From: Bacillus proteolyticus
GTDB lineage: Bacteria > Bacillota > Bacilli > Bacillales > Bacillaceae_G
Assembly (NCBI RefSeq): GCF_001884065.1
Contig: NZ_MACH01000055.1
Coordinates: 1 to 64,000 of the forward strand
Length of the DNA: 64,000 nt
Direction of reading: 5' to 3'
Shown here: piece by piece, positions 48,584 through 56,059 of the stretch
Numbering within the stretch: the first letter of the stretch is position 1
How the letters are laid out: the number at the start of each line of letters is the position of its first letter
Notes under the pieces: generated by a model
Database searches by the model: none
What the model saw: the letters and a program-made list of their open reading frames with translations, nothing else
Told to the model about the DNA's origin: nothing
Position numbers and translations under genes: made by a program

Positions 48584-48826
48584 ATGGCGATGGTTCAGAA
48601 GGAAGATGTTATGAAAAAAATGGATCAAATGTTAAGTTCTCTCGATTTGCTGGAAATGAATATTGGGATTAGAATGAATCACGCATTGAAGGATAAAGTT
48701 GAAAAAATATGCAATAAGATAGAAATAACAGAAATGCATATCGAGCATATGGAAAATAAATTAGTGCATCACGAAGAAAAAGGGAGCTGGGTAAAGACAT
48801 TTCAAAACGTCGTAGTGAGTGCATAA
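48584..48826 (+). CDS. Small helical protein at the yppD position
   Basis: An 80-residue protein predicted to be helical/coiled-coil (MKKMDQMLSSLDLLEMNIGIRM, then KVEKICNKIEITEMHIEHMENK) with one cysteine and no membrane segment. It lies between the sspM-like gene and yppE, where B. subtilis has yppD, so it may be its ortholog; sequence recognition was not possible. A G-rich site precedes ATG 48584. The next gene follows after 15 bases. Confidence 0.6.
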   Translation: MAMVQKEDVMKKMDQMLSSLDLLEMNIGIRMNHALKDKVEKICNKIEITEMHIEHMENKLVHHEEKGSWVKTFQNVVVSA

Positions 48827-48841
48827 TAAGGTGGGAATAAA

Positions 48842-49186
48842 ATGAAATATGAAGCATTAATCCAGTCTTCGGAGAAGTTAATGCAGTATAATGATGAAGC
48901 CAATGTAAAAAAAAGAGAAATGGATGAATATGATTTTTATAAGGATATGAAGCCATTTGTTGATATGGTAGATGCGGAGTTAGAGGTGTGGAAAGAATTA
49001 GCTTATATATGGATAAAGGAAGAGCTGCCTAAGTATATACATGTACAACAAATCGATCAAGTGTATGAGAATTTACAAACTAATGTGCTACAATGTTTTG
49101 TTAATAAGGGAAAAGGTAAACGTTTCTTTGAAACTCATCAAGCTATTTCGTATACTTTACAAAATATCGTAGATCAATGTAAGTAA
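48842..49186 (+). CDS. yppE: YppE family protein (DUF1798)
   Basis: A 114-residue all-helical protein of DUF1798 (YppE fold, four-helix bundle). Conserved tryptophans and acidic stretch WKELAYIWIKEELPKYIH are visible. The order yppD-yppE-yppF-yppG matches B. subtilis. AAGGTGGGAA precedes the ATG. Function unknown. Terminated by a strong hairpin shared with convergent yppF. Confidence 0.8.
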   Translation: MKYEALIQSSEKLMQYNDEANVKKREMDEYDFYKDMKPFVDMVDAELEVWKELAYIWIKEELPKYIHVQQIDQVYENLQTNVLQCFVNKGKGKRFFETHQAISYTLQNIVDQCK

Positions 49187-49216
49187 CAAGAGGGGAAAAC
49201 CCTCTTGTTTTTTTTA
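49185..49216 (+). terminator. Terminator of yppE
   Basis: AACAAGAGGG (49185-49194) pairs with CCCTCTTGTT (49200-49209), followed by a T run; it overlaps the yppE stop codon. Confidence 0.85.
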
Positions 49217-49405
49217 GGCTTCTGTCGCTGTTGTAGGTTTTGTTGCGCCGTTTATTTCTAATTCACGTATTAATGTTCTGTAATCTGAGATGCATATTTT
49301 TCCGTCGAGATAACAATGTCTCGCAAAGTCTAGCAGTTCATTTGAACTTTCTGTACAGTACCCCTTTTTTTGAGAAAACGCTTGTTTTAAATCCCCTAAT
49401 ACCAT
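49214..49405 (-). CDS. yppF: YppF family protein
   Basis: A 63-residue protein of the YppF family (MVLGDLKQAFSQKKGY start), on the opposite strand from its neighbours just as in B. subtilis. GGGGGAGGAATC precedes ATG 49405 on the minus strand. Two cysteines, no membrane segment, threonine/alanine-rich end. Function unknown. Confidence 0.78.
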   Translation of the reverse strand: MVLGDLKQAFSQKKGYCTESSNELLDFARHCYLDGKICISDYRTLIRELEINGATKPTTATEA

Positions 49406-49520
49406 GTTGATTCCTCCCCCATGAGAATCTTCTTCCTTATTATCATAGCATGGAAGGGTTTACTTTCTAATTTTTTTAAAAATTTAAACTTCCGACAAAA
49501 ACAGACAGATACTCCGTCAC

Positions 49521-49548
49521 ACATTTTATTTTATAGGTACATATTCTA
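49521..49548 (+). promoter_or_regulatory. Sigma-K-type promoter of yppG
   Basis: CATATTCTA (49540-49548) matches the sigma-K -10 CATANNNTA exactly, with AC at 49521-49522 and 17-base spacing as the -35. This supports late mother-cell expression. Confidence 0.5.
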
Positions 49549-49582
49549 TATGTAGAAACTTATGTGAAGGAGGAGAGTATGC

Positions 49583-50221
49583 ATGTTTCAACAACCTAAT
49601 GTATATCAGCAAACAAATCCATATGCACAGCAAAATATGTACCAATATAATGAGGATACATATTTACGATATAATATGTATCCTTTCGAGCCTCATTATG
49701 GGAACCAAAATTATTATCAACCTTTTGAAGTGTCGTTTGGGAATCAACCGCAACAAGAACAACAACCCTACATGAATCAACAACAGCAGCAACCGCAACC
49801 GCAACCGCAACAAGAACAACAACCCTACATGAATCAGCAGCAGCAACCACAACCGCAACAAGCACAACAGCCCTACATGAATCAACAACAGCAGCAACCA
49901 CAACAACCCTACATGAATCAACAACAACCCTACATGAATCAACAACAACCTTATATGAATTCACAATATTATATGCCGCCACCATCTTCCTATGGAAATC
50001 AACAAGCGATGTTTTATCCACCAAAACAACCGTATCCAACTATGAATAAACAAAAGCAACAACAGCAACCGAGTCAATTTTCTAGTTTTGTTTCCCAATT
50101 TAAAACATCAGATGGCAACTATGATGTAAATAAAATGATGAACACAGCTGGACAAATGATGAATGCGATGAATCAAGTGACAGGAATCGTTAAGCAAGTT
50201 GGAGGTTTTTTTGGTAAATAA
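49583..50221 (+). CDS. yppG: YppG-like glutamine-rich protein
   Basis: 212 residues: an asparagine/glutamine/tyrosine-rich N-terminus, a central region of repeated PYMNQQQ units (about residues 60-130) and a conserved C-terminus FSSFVSQFKTSDGNYDVNKM...GGFFGK that marks the YppG family. ATG 49583 follows AAGGAGGAGAG. The composition resembles spore coat or exosporium proteins, and a sigma-K-like promoter precedes it; a spore surface role is inferred, not shown. Confidence 0.75.
   Translation: MFQQPNVYQQTNPYAQQNMYQYNEDTYLRYNMYPFEPHYGNQNYYQPFEVSFGNQPQQEQQPYMNQQQQQPQPQPQQEQQPYMNQQQQPQPQQAQQPYMNQQQQQPQQPYMNQQQPYMNQQQPYMNSQYYMPPPSSYGNQQAMFYPPKQPYPTMNKQKQQQQPSQFSSFVSQFKTSDGNYDVNKMMNTAGQMMNAMNQVTGIVKQVGGFFGK
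49740..49965 (+). repeat. Tandem repeat in yppG
   Basis: Repeats of CAACCCTACATGAATCAACA-type units (encoding QPYMNQQ) with glutamine/proline spacers; about seven copies, the final three in 18-base steps. Likely length-variable among strains. Confidence 0.75.
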
Positions 50222-50323
50222 TAGTGGGGGGTATCTATAATAGTATTATGTATGAAGTAGGGCAATAGTCAAATTTCTATGAAATAAATGGGTGTATATA
50301 ACAAGCGGCTTAACCTCTTCTCT

Positions 50324-50332
50324 CATATTGTA
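50324..50332 (+). promoter_or_regulatory. Sigma-K-like -10 element of the cotD-like gene
   Basis: CATATTGTA fits CATANNNTA. No AC is found at the expected -35 distance, so the match is partial. In B. subtilis cotD is transcribed by sigma-K. Confidence 0.35.
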
Positions 50333-50374
50333 AAGTGTAGTCAGATTTTTTTTAAGAGAGAGGAGAGAAAAACT

Positions 50375-50797
50375 ATGCATCATTGTCATCCTTGTTTTGG
50401 AGGGCATAAGCCTGTAGGACCTATTTGTACAACTGCTCCTGTCATTCATCCGACCAAACAATGCGTAACACATTCTTTTTCAACAACGGTGGTGCCACAC
50501 ATTTTCCCAACGCATACAACACATGTACACCATCAACAAATTAAAAATCAAGGCTTCTTCCCACAAACAAACTCGAATGTAAACGTTGTAGATCCTGGTG
50601 ATCCAGGATTTGGTGGTGGATTCGGCGGGGGATGTGGACCATGTGGTCATGGTCATCATCACCACGGGCATCATATATCTCCATTTGGACCAGGACCGAA
50701 CGTGTCACCATTTGGACCGGGACCGAATGTATCTCCGTTTGGACCAAATATCGGACCGAATATCGGACCAAACGTTGGTGGAATGTTTAAAAAGTAA
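50375..50797 (+). CDS. cotD: CotD-like spore coat protein
   Basis: A 140-residue histidine-, glycine- and proline-rich protein. The N-terminal half (MHHCHPCFGG..., THSFSTTVVPHIFPTHTTHV) matches CotD of B. subtilis (75 residues); the C-terminal half is an extra glycine/histidine segment and SPFGPGPNV and NIGPNIGPNVG repeats. ATG 50375 follows AGAGAGGAGAG; an in-frame start at 50288 lacks a site. An inner coat location is known for CotD. Terminator follows. Confidence 0.85.
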   Translation: MHHCHPCFGGHKPVGPICTTAPVIHPTKQCVTHSFSTTVVPHIFPTHTTHVHHQQIKNQGFFPQTNSNVNVVDPGDPGFGGGFGGGCGPCGHGHHHHGHHISPFGPGPNVSPFGPGPNVSPFGPNIGPNIGPNVGGMFKK

Positions 50798-50807
50798 ATG
50801 ATATGTT

Positions 50808-50837
50808 AGAACTAGCGAAATGCTAGTTCTTTTTTTG
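50808..50837 (+). terminator. Terminator of the cotD-like gene
   Basis: AGAACTAGC (50808-50816) pairs with GCTAGTTCT (50822-50830), followed by T. Confidence 0.85.
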
Positions 50838-50852
50838 TAATGGAGTGTTGAT

Positions 50853-51407
50853 ATGAAAGTTGTTACTGTAACAGGATATAAGCCATTTGAGCTTGGAATC
50901 TTTAAAAATGATCATCCAGGAGTAGAATGTATAAAAAAGGCGCTTCGTCGTAAGTTAACTGCTTTTGTAGAAGATGGTTTGGAGTGGGTTATTATTAGTG
51001 GCCAGTTAGGAGTCGAATTATGGGCTGCTGAAGTTGTTTTTGAGATTCAAGTAGAATATCCAGATTTAAAATTAGCGGTATTTACTCCTTTTTTAGAACA
51101 AGAAGAAAATTGGAAGGAAGATAACCGTGAATATTACGAATTTATTCTTTCGCAAGCAGATCACATTGATAGTATTACGAAACGGAAGTACGAAAGCCCA
51201 GAGCAATTTAAATTAAAGAATCAATTTTTTATTGCAAAAAGTGATGCACTTTTAGCTGTATATGATGAAGAAAAGCCTGGGAGCCCTAAATATATAGTAG
51301 AAGCGGCTAAGAAAAAAGGAGAAATAGAAAATTATCACAGTTATTTCATTCTTTTTTCTGATTTACAAGATATAATGGAAGAGGAACAGTGGAATAATGC
51401 AGATTAA
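50853..51407 (+). CDS. ypsA: YpsA family protein (DUF1273, SLOG superfamily)
   Basis: 184 residues with the Rossmann-like SLOG fold: [17 protein letters not shown] at the N-terminus and [20 protein letters not shown] carrying the glycine-rich ligand-binding loop. SLOG domains bind nucleotide-derived ligands; in B. subtilis and S. aureus YpsA influences cell division. Its neighbour gpsB is also a division protein. Confidence 0.87.
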   Translation: MKVVTVTGYKPFELGIFKNDHPGVECIKKALRRKLTAFVEDGLEWVIISGQLGVELWAAEVVFEIQVEYPDLKLAVFTPFLEQEENWKEDNREYYEFILSQADHIDSITKRKYESPEQFKLKNQFFIAKSDALLAVYDEEKPGSPKYIVEAAKKKGEIENYHSYFILFSDLQDIMEEEQWNNAD

Positions 51408-51504
51408 TATGTAATATTGTACTTGCATATTTGATTGACAAAAGGCATTGTTTCTGAAAAAATTTAGTTAATGAAAGCTTTGGCAAAAATTTGAGGTGAA
51501 GAAA

Positions 51505-51840
51505 ATGATTTCGGATAAAATTAAATTAACAGCGAAAGATATTTTAGAAAAAGAATTTAAAACAGGTATGAGAGGTTATCAACAAGAAGAAGTAGATAAG
51601 TTTCTTGATATGATTATTAAAGATTATGAAGCTTTTCATAAGGAATTTGATCAATTAAAACAACAAAATGCTCGTTTAAAACGTGAATTAGAAGAGCAGA
51701 AAGTAGCGGCAACACAAGTTCCGCAACAACCAGTACAAACACCAGTTGCACAACCAGTATATAACAATACGAATACGGATATTTTAAAACGTCTATCTAA
51801 TTTAGAAAAAGCTGTATTTGGAAGTAAGTTATACGAATAA
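51505..51840 (+). CDS. gpsB: Cell division regulator GpsB
   Basis: A 111-residue cytoplasmic adaptor that moves between septum and lateral wall and regulates PBP1 (ponA). The N-terminal DivIVA-like domain ([26 protein letters not shown]) is followed by a coiled coil, a proline/glutamine linker and a C-terminal trimerisation helix. ATG 51505 follows GAGGTGA (51493-51499); GTG 51496 lies inside that site. Its PBP1 partner is encoded 5 kb away. Confidence 0.95.
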   Translation: MISDKIKLTAKDILEKEFKTGMRGYQQEEVDKFLDMIIKDYEAFHKEFDQLKQQNARLKRELEEQKVAATQVPQQPVQTPVAQPVYNNTNTDILKRLSNLEKAVFGSKLYE

Positions 51841-51885
51841 ATTAGGGTAACAAAAAGGTTAAAGTAGTTTACATAGAAAAAAACA

Positions 51886-51914
51886 TTGCAAAATCTTTTT
51901 GTTTCCACTATACT
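51886..51914 (+). promoter_or_regulatory. Sigma-A promoter of rnpB
   Basis: TTGCAA (51886-51891) and TATACT (51909-51914) with ideal 17-base spacing; start expected near 51921, at the 5' end of the RNA. Confidence 0.75.
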
Positions 51915-51920
51915 AATGTT

Positions 51921-52331
51921 TGTCATAACGTTTGGGTAATCGCTGCAACGCCAACGTTGTAGAGGAAAGTCCATGCTCGCACGACCTGAGATGGTCGTAG
52001 TGTTCGTGCCTAGCCAAGTCATAAGCTAGGGTATTCTGGCTGTAAAGCTGGTTTAACGGCAGGGAAAAAGCCTAAGTCCTTTCGGATATGGTTTGACTAC
52101 CTTTAAAGTGCCACAGTGACGAAGTCCTTGAAGAAATGATAGGAGTGGAACGAGGTAAACCCCACGAGCGAGAAACCCAAATAATGGTAGGGGAATCTTT
52201 TCCAAGGAAATGAACGACGGGAAAGGACAGGTTTTATAACCTGTAGATAGATGATTGCCACCGGAGTACGAGGCGTGGGCCGTTTGCAGTACAAAGGAAC
52301 AGAACATGGCTTACAGAACGTTATGAACCAA
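51921..52331 (+). ncRNA. rnpB: RNase P RNA, B type
   Basis: The catalytic RNA that matures tRNA 5' ends. Very similar to the B. subtilis RNA as remembered: AACGTTTGGGTAATCGCTGC at the 5' end, GAGGAAAGTCCATGCTCGCA (P4 strand), GTGCCACAGTGACGAAGTC, GGTAGGGGAA, and ACATGGCTTACAGAACGTTA near the 3' end, which pairs with the 5' end. About 410 nt. No protein gene fits here; minus-strand ORFs in it are chance. Confidence 0.95.
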
Positions 52332-52345
52332 CTATGAAATAACTC

Positions 52346-52374
52346 AGCTCTCCTTTGTTAGAGGAGGGCTTTTT
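52346..52374 (+). terminator. Terminator of rnpB
   Basis: AGCTCTCCT (52346-52354) pairs with AGGAGGGCT (52362-52370, one G-U), followed by T. Confidence 0.8.
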
Positions 52375-52498
52375 ATTTGTATGAAGTTATAAATTATGAG
52401 TTACAATGGTTAATGAGAAAATTTTTCGTAAAATGTAATGATTAATAGGACAAATTGCTATTAATTATTGTTTGAATATACATAAGAGGTGAATGCAA

Positions 52499-53638
52499 AT
52501 GGGAAAAGTTACTTTAATTGCAACAGCGGCAATGGGTATTGAAGCGTTAGTTGCCCGAGAAGTTCGCGATCTTGGTTATGAATGTCAAGTAGAAAACAGC
52601 AAAGTAACATTTGAAGCAGATGAAAAGGCGATTTGTCGCACGAATTTATGGTTACGTACTGCGGACCGTGTGAAAATTAAAGTTGGCGAATTTAAAGCAA
52701 CAACATTTGATGAGCTATTTGAAAAAACGAAAGCATTAAACTGGGGAGATTATATTCCAGAGAACGGAGAATTCCCTGTTATCGGTAAATCTTTAAAATC
52801 TGAGTTATTCAGTGTTTCGGATTGCCAACGTATCGTTAAAAAAGCTGTCGTTGAAAAATTAAAAACAACATATAAACGTACAACTTGGTTTGAAGAAGAT
52901 GGTCCGTTATTCCGTATCGAGATTGCAATGTTGAAAGATATTGCAACATTAACAATTGATGCGAGTGGTGTTGGACTTCATAAACGTGGGTACCGCATGG
53001 ATCAAGGGGAAGCTCCTTTAAAAGAAACATTAGCTGCGTCTTTAATTAAGTTAACGAACTGGAAGCCAGATCGTCCTTTCGTGGATCCTTTCTGTGGATC
53101 TGGAACAATTCCGATTGAAGCTGCATTAATTGGACAAAATATCGCACCAGGATTTAACCGAGGTTTTGCATCGGATGAATGGGGCTGGGTTGGTAAACAA
53201 AATTGGCGTGAAGCTCGTCAAGAAGCTGAAGATTTAGCAAATTATAATCAACCATTACAAATCATTGGATCTGATATTGACCATCGTATGATTCGAGTTG
53301 CTCAAGATAACGCAGAAGAAGTAGGTTTAGGTGATTTAATCACATTTAAACAAATGCAAGTAAAAGATTTCACAACAAAAGAGGATTATGGCTACGTCGT
53401 AACGAATCCTCCATACGGAGAACGTTTAAGTGAAAAAGCGCTCGTTGAACAACTGTATAAAGAAATGGGACAAGTATTCCGCCCGTTAGATACGTGGTCA
53501 ATGTATTTATTAACAAGTTACGAAGCATTTGAGAAGTGTTACGGAAAAGATGCGTCGAAGAAACGTAAACTATTTAACGGATTTATCCGTACAGATTACT
53601 ACCAATACTTCGGAAAACGTCCACCGCGTAATTCATAG
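52499..53638 (+). CDS. ypsC: THUMP-domain RNA methyltransferase (RlmL/YpsC-like)
   Basis: A class I SAM-dependent methyltransferase, probably modifying 23S rRNA guanine N2 like RlmL. The N-terminal THUMP RNA-binding domain (about residues 1-155) is followed by the methyltransferase domain with DPFCGSGTIPIEAA and the catalytic NPPYGER. 379 residues from ATG 52499 after AAGAGGTGA; ATG 52493 abuts the site. The position after rnpB matches ypsC. Confidence 0.93.
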   Translation: MGKVTLIATAAMGIEALVAREVRDLGYECQVENSKVTFEADEKAICRTNLWLRTADRVKIKVGEFKATTFDELFEKTKALNWGDYIPENGEFPVIGKSLKSELFSVSDCQRIVKKAVVEKLKTTYKRTTWFEEDGPLFRIEIAMLKDIATLTIDASGVGLHKRGYRMDQGEAPLKETLAASLIKLTNWKPDRPFVDPFCGSGTIPIEAALIGQNIAPGFNRGFASDEWGWVGKQNWREARQEAEDLANYNQPLQIIGSDIDHRMIRVAQDNAEEVGLGDLITFKQMQVKDFTTKEDYGYVVTNPPYGERLSEKALVEQLYKEMGQVFRPLDTWSMYLLTSYEAFEKCYGKDASKKRKLFNGFIRTDYYQYFGKRPPRNS

Positions 53639-53699
53639 TATAAAACTCCTCCAGCACGCATATACTGGCTATTATGTAATGCGTAAAGGAGGCAGTGAT

Positions 53700-53882
53700 A
53701 TGGATAGTTTTCAATTATCAATGATTCAAAAAGCTATTCACCGTACGTATGATGTGCTCGGAAAAGAAGTGGATAGTCAAGGCGTAATTGTAGATGAAAT
53801 ACAAAAAGCGCAGGAAGAATATTTATCAGCTCTTTCACATGAAACAGCGATTGATAAACGGTATTTAAAGTCATTAATATAG
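53700..53882 (+). CDS. Small hypothetical protein
   Basis: A 60-residue helical, charged protein (MDSFQLSMIQKAIHRTYDVL start). ATG 53700 follows AAAGGAGGCA, and a terminator follows the stop, so expression is credible; an overlapping frame begins inside the previous gene without a site. No domain recognised. Contains repeated hydrophobic spacing compatible with a helical bundle or DNA/protein contact. Confidence 0.65.
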   Translation: MDSFQLSMIQKAIHRTYDVLGKEVDSQGVIVDEIQKAQEEYLSALSHETAIDKRYLKSLI

Positions 53883-53885
53883 AAG

Positions 53886-53919
53886 AAAATTTTCCTTTTT
53901 CGAAAGGGAAATTTTTTTT
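53886..53919 (+). terminator. Terminator after the 60-residue gene
   Basis: AAAATTTTCCTTT (53886-53898) pairs with AAAGGGAAATTTT (53903-53915, one G-U) around TTCG, then T. Confidence 0.8.
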
Positions 53920-54020
53920 CGTGTATTTCTATGTATTGCAACAGGGGAAAGTGGCTGCACGCATATGAGTAGCAGCTACTAAATCTTTTTATAGAAAAAC
54001 TGTTTGGTTGGAGGCTAAGG

Positions 54021-55958
54021 ATGTTTACTGAGAAGAGATTACCATTTGAAGTAGGAAAACAAGACAATTTTTATGATAAGTTGAATGAGTGGATTGGAGA
54101 TGTATTTTACGACATCCTTCCGGAAAAAGGCTTTGAAGAGCGTGATGAACAAATTTTTATGGCGTTTCAGTTAGAGCGCGCTTTCCAAGAGAAAAAAGTT
54201 ATGTTCGCAGAAGCGGGAGTAGGAACAGGGAAAACAATTGTATATCTTCTATATGCAATTTGTTATGCACGTTATACAGGGAAACCTGCTATTATCGCTT
54301 GTGCAGATGAAACGTTAATTGAGCAGCTTGTGAAAGAAGAAGGGGACATTGCTAAGTTATCTGAAGCATTAGGACTATCTGTTGACGTAAGACTTGCGAA
54401 ATCGATGGATAACTATTTATGTTTACGTAAACTTGAAGATGTTATGAGTGGACGAGCTCCGGAAGTAATTGAAGACGTATATTATGAATTACCACAGTTT
54501 GTATTTGATCATGGTACGATGCAAAACTTTACTCACTATGGTGACAGAAAAGAATTTCCACTTTTAAATGATGAGGAATGGTCAAAAGTAAACTGGGATT
54601 ACTTCCAAGATTGCTTCACTTGCGATTCACGTCATCGCTGTGGACAAACTCTTTCTCGTGAACATTATCGTAAAGCGGCAGATTTAATCATTTGTTCTCA
54701 AGACTTCTATATGGATCATATTTGGACGTACGATGCTCGTAAACGTGAAGGACAAATTCCATTACTACCTGAAAGTAGCTGCGTTGTATTCGATGAAGGA
54801 CATCTTGTAGAATATGCAGCTCAAAAAGCCTTAACGTACCGTTTAAAGCAAACGATGATGGAGCAACTTTTAACGAGATTGTTACAAAATGATATTCGTG
54901 AAGAGTTTGCACATTTAGTAGAAGAAACAATTTGGCAAACAGAGCGATTCTTCGATGTGTTACAAGAGAATAAAAAGGAAATTGAAGGTTCTGATCGTTT
55001 AGAAATTACTGTGACAGAAAAAGTAACTGCAGAAGCGAAAAGACTTTATGCGAAAATCGGTGAAGTCGGTGATGCACTAGTATTTGAAAGTGAAATGCAT
55101 ACAGTAAACACATATGATTTAAATATCGTTGATGAACATTTAGATGTGTTAGAACATTCACTTCGTCTTTTCATGCATGAGAAAAATGTAATTACGTGGG
55201 GTGAAGAAGGTGATGGTGCCTTCACGTTAGTTATTATGCCGCGTGCAGTTGAAGAAGTGTTACAAGAAAAAGTATTCTCGAAGAAAATTCCATACATTTT
55301 CTCTTCTGCGACATTATCGGACAATGATTCGTTCGCATTTACTGCAAACAGCCTAGGGGTAAAAGATTACTTATCATTCTCAGTTGCCTCACCGTTTGAT
55401 TATGAAGAGCAAATGGCAGTAAACTTATTATCGCATACGAAAGAAAATGAATGGGAAAGAAAGTGTCAATATACACTTGAAAATATACAGAAAACAAATG
55501 GACGTACACTTGTATTATTCCGTACAACACAAGAGCTTGCAGCGTTTAAAGAATATGTAAGTAAAGAGCAAATGTCAGTTCCGTTCCTATATGAAGGGGA
55601 TCAAGAAATTAGTCAGCTCGTTTCTCGTTTCCAAAATGAAGAAGAGACTGTACTTTGTGCCGTTCATTTATGGGAAGGTTTAGATATTCCTGGCTCATCA
55701 TTATCACATGTTATTATTTGGTCATTACCATTCCCTCCAAACGATCCTGTGTTTGAAGCGAAGCGTAAACATGTAAATGATCCATTCTGGGATGTAGATG
55801 TACCATATATGATTTTACGTCTTCGTCAAGGGATTGGCCGTTTAATTCGTACGAGCGACGATAAAGGTGCTATATCAATCTTCTTATCTGATACAGAAGA
55901 TGAGAAAGTGGTAGAAGCGGTGAAAAACGTACTACCAGTAGAAGGTAAAGAATTATAA
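54021..55958 (+). CDS. ypvA: DinG/XPD family helicase YpvA
   Basis: A 645-residue superfamily 2 helicase without an exonuclease domain. Walker A AGVGTGKT (about residues 66-73), DEGH box in place of DEAH near residue 258, C-terminal GIGRLIRT (motif VI). Four cysteines with the Fe-S pattern are present: YLCLRKL and CFTCDSRHRC, so it probably binds [4Fe-4S]. Unwinds 5'-3' in relatives. GGTTGGAGGC precedes the ATG. Position matches ypvA. Confidence 0.9.
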   Translation: MFTEKRLPFEVGKQDNFYDKLNEWIGDVFYDILPEKGFEERDEQIFMAFQLERAFQEKKVMFAEAGVGTGKTIVYLLYAICYARYTGKPAIIACADETLIEQLVKEEGDIAKLSEALGLSVDVRLAKSMDNYLCLRKLEDVMSGRAPEVIEDVYYELPQFVFDHGTMQNFTHYGDRKEFPLLNDEEWSKVNWDYFQDCFTCDSRHRCGQTLSREHYRKAADLIICSQDFYMDHIWTYDARKREGQIPLLPESSCVVFDEGHLVEYAAQKALTYRLKQTMMEQLLTRLLQNDIREEFAHLVEETIWQTERFFDVLQENKKEIEGSDRLEITVTEKVTAEAKRLYAKIGEVGDALVFESEMHTVNTYDLNIVDEHLDVLEHSLRLFMHEKNVITWGEEGDGAFTLVIMPRAVEEVLQEKVFSKKIPYIFSSATLSDNDSFAFTANSLGVKDYLSFSVASPFDYEEQMAVNLLSHTKENEWERKCQYTLENIQKTNGRTLVLFRTTQELAAFKEYVSKEQMSVPFLYEGDQEISQLVSRFQNEEETVLCAVHLWEGLDIPGSSLSHVIIWSLPFPPNDPVFEAKRKHVNDPFWDVDVPYMILRLRQGIGRLIRTSDDKGAISIFLSDTEDEKVVEAVKNVLPVEGKEL

Positions 55959-55963
55959 GGAGA

Positions 55964-55991
55964 AAGCTTGGCGCTTGCCAAGCTTTTTTTC
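55964..55991 (+). terminator. Terminator of ypvA
   Basis: AAGCTTGGC (55964-55972) pairs with GCCAAGCTT (55977-55985), followed by T. Confidence 0.85.
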
Positions 55992-56059
55992 TATTATAAA
56001 AGGAATTTAGATTTCCATGTCGAATTAAGTTTGAGGTAGAAAAAGGAGGTTTTTATACG

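Noticed and set aside
49596-50039. Minus-strand valine-rich ORFs opposite yppG
   Set aside because: Antisense of glutamine/asparagine repeats; composition explains the open frame.
51651-52307. Minus-strand ORFs over gpsB and rnpB
   Set aside because: They cover the RNase P RNA and the gpsB coding strand; both are supported on the plus strand.
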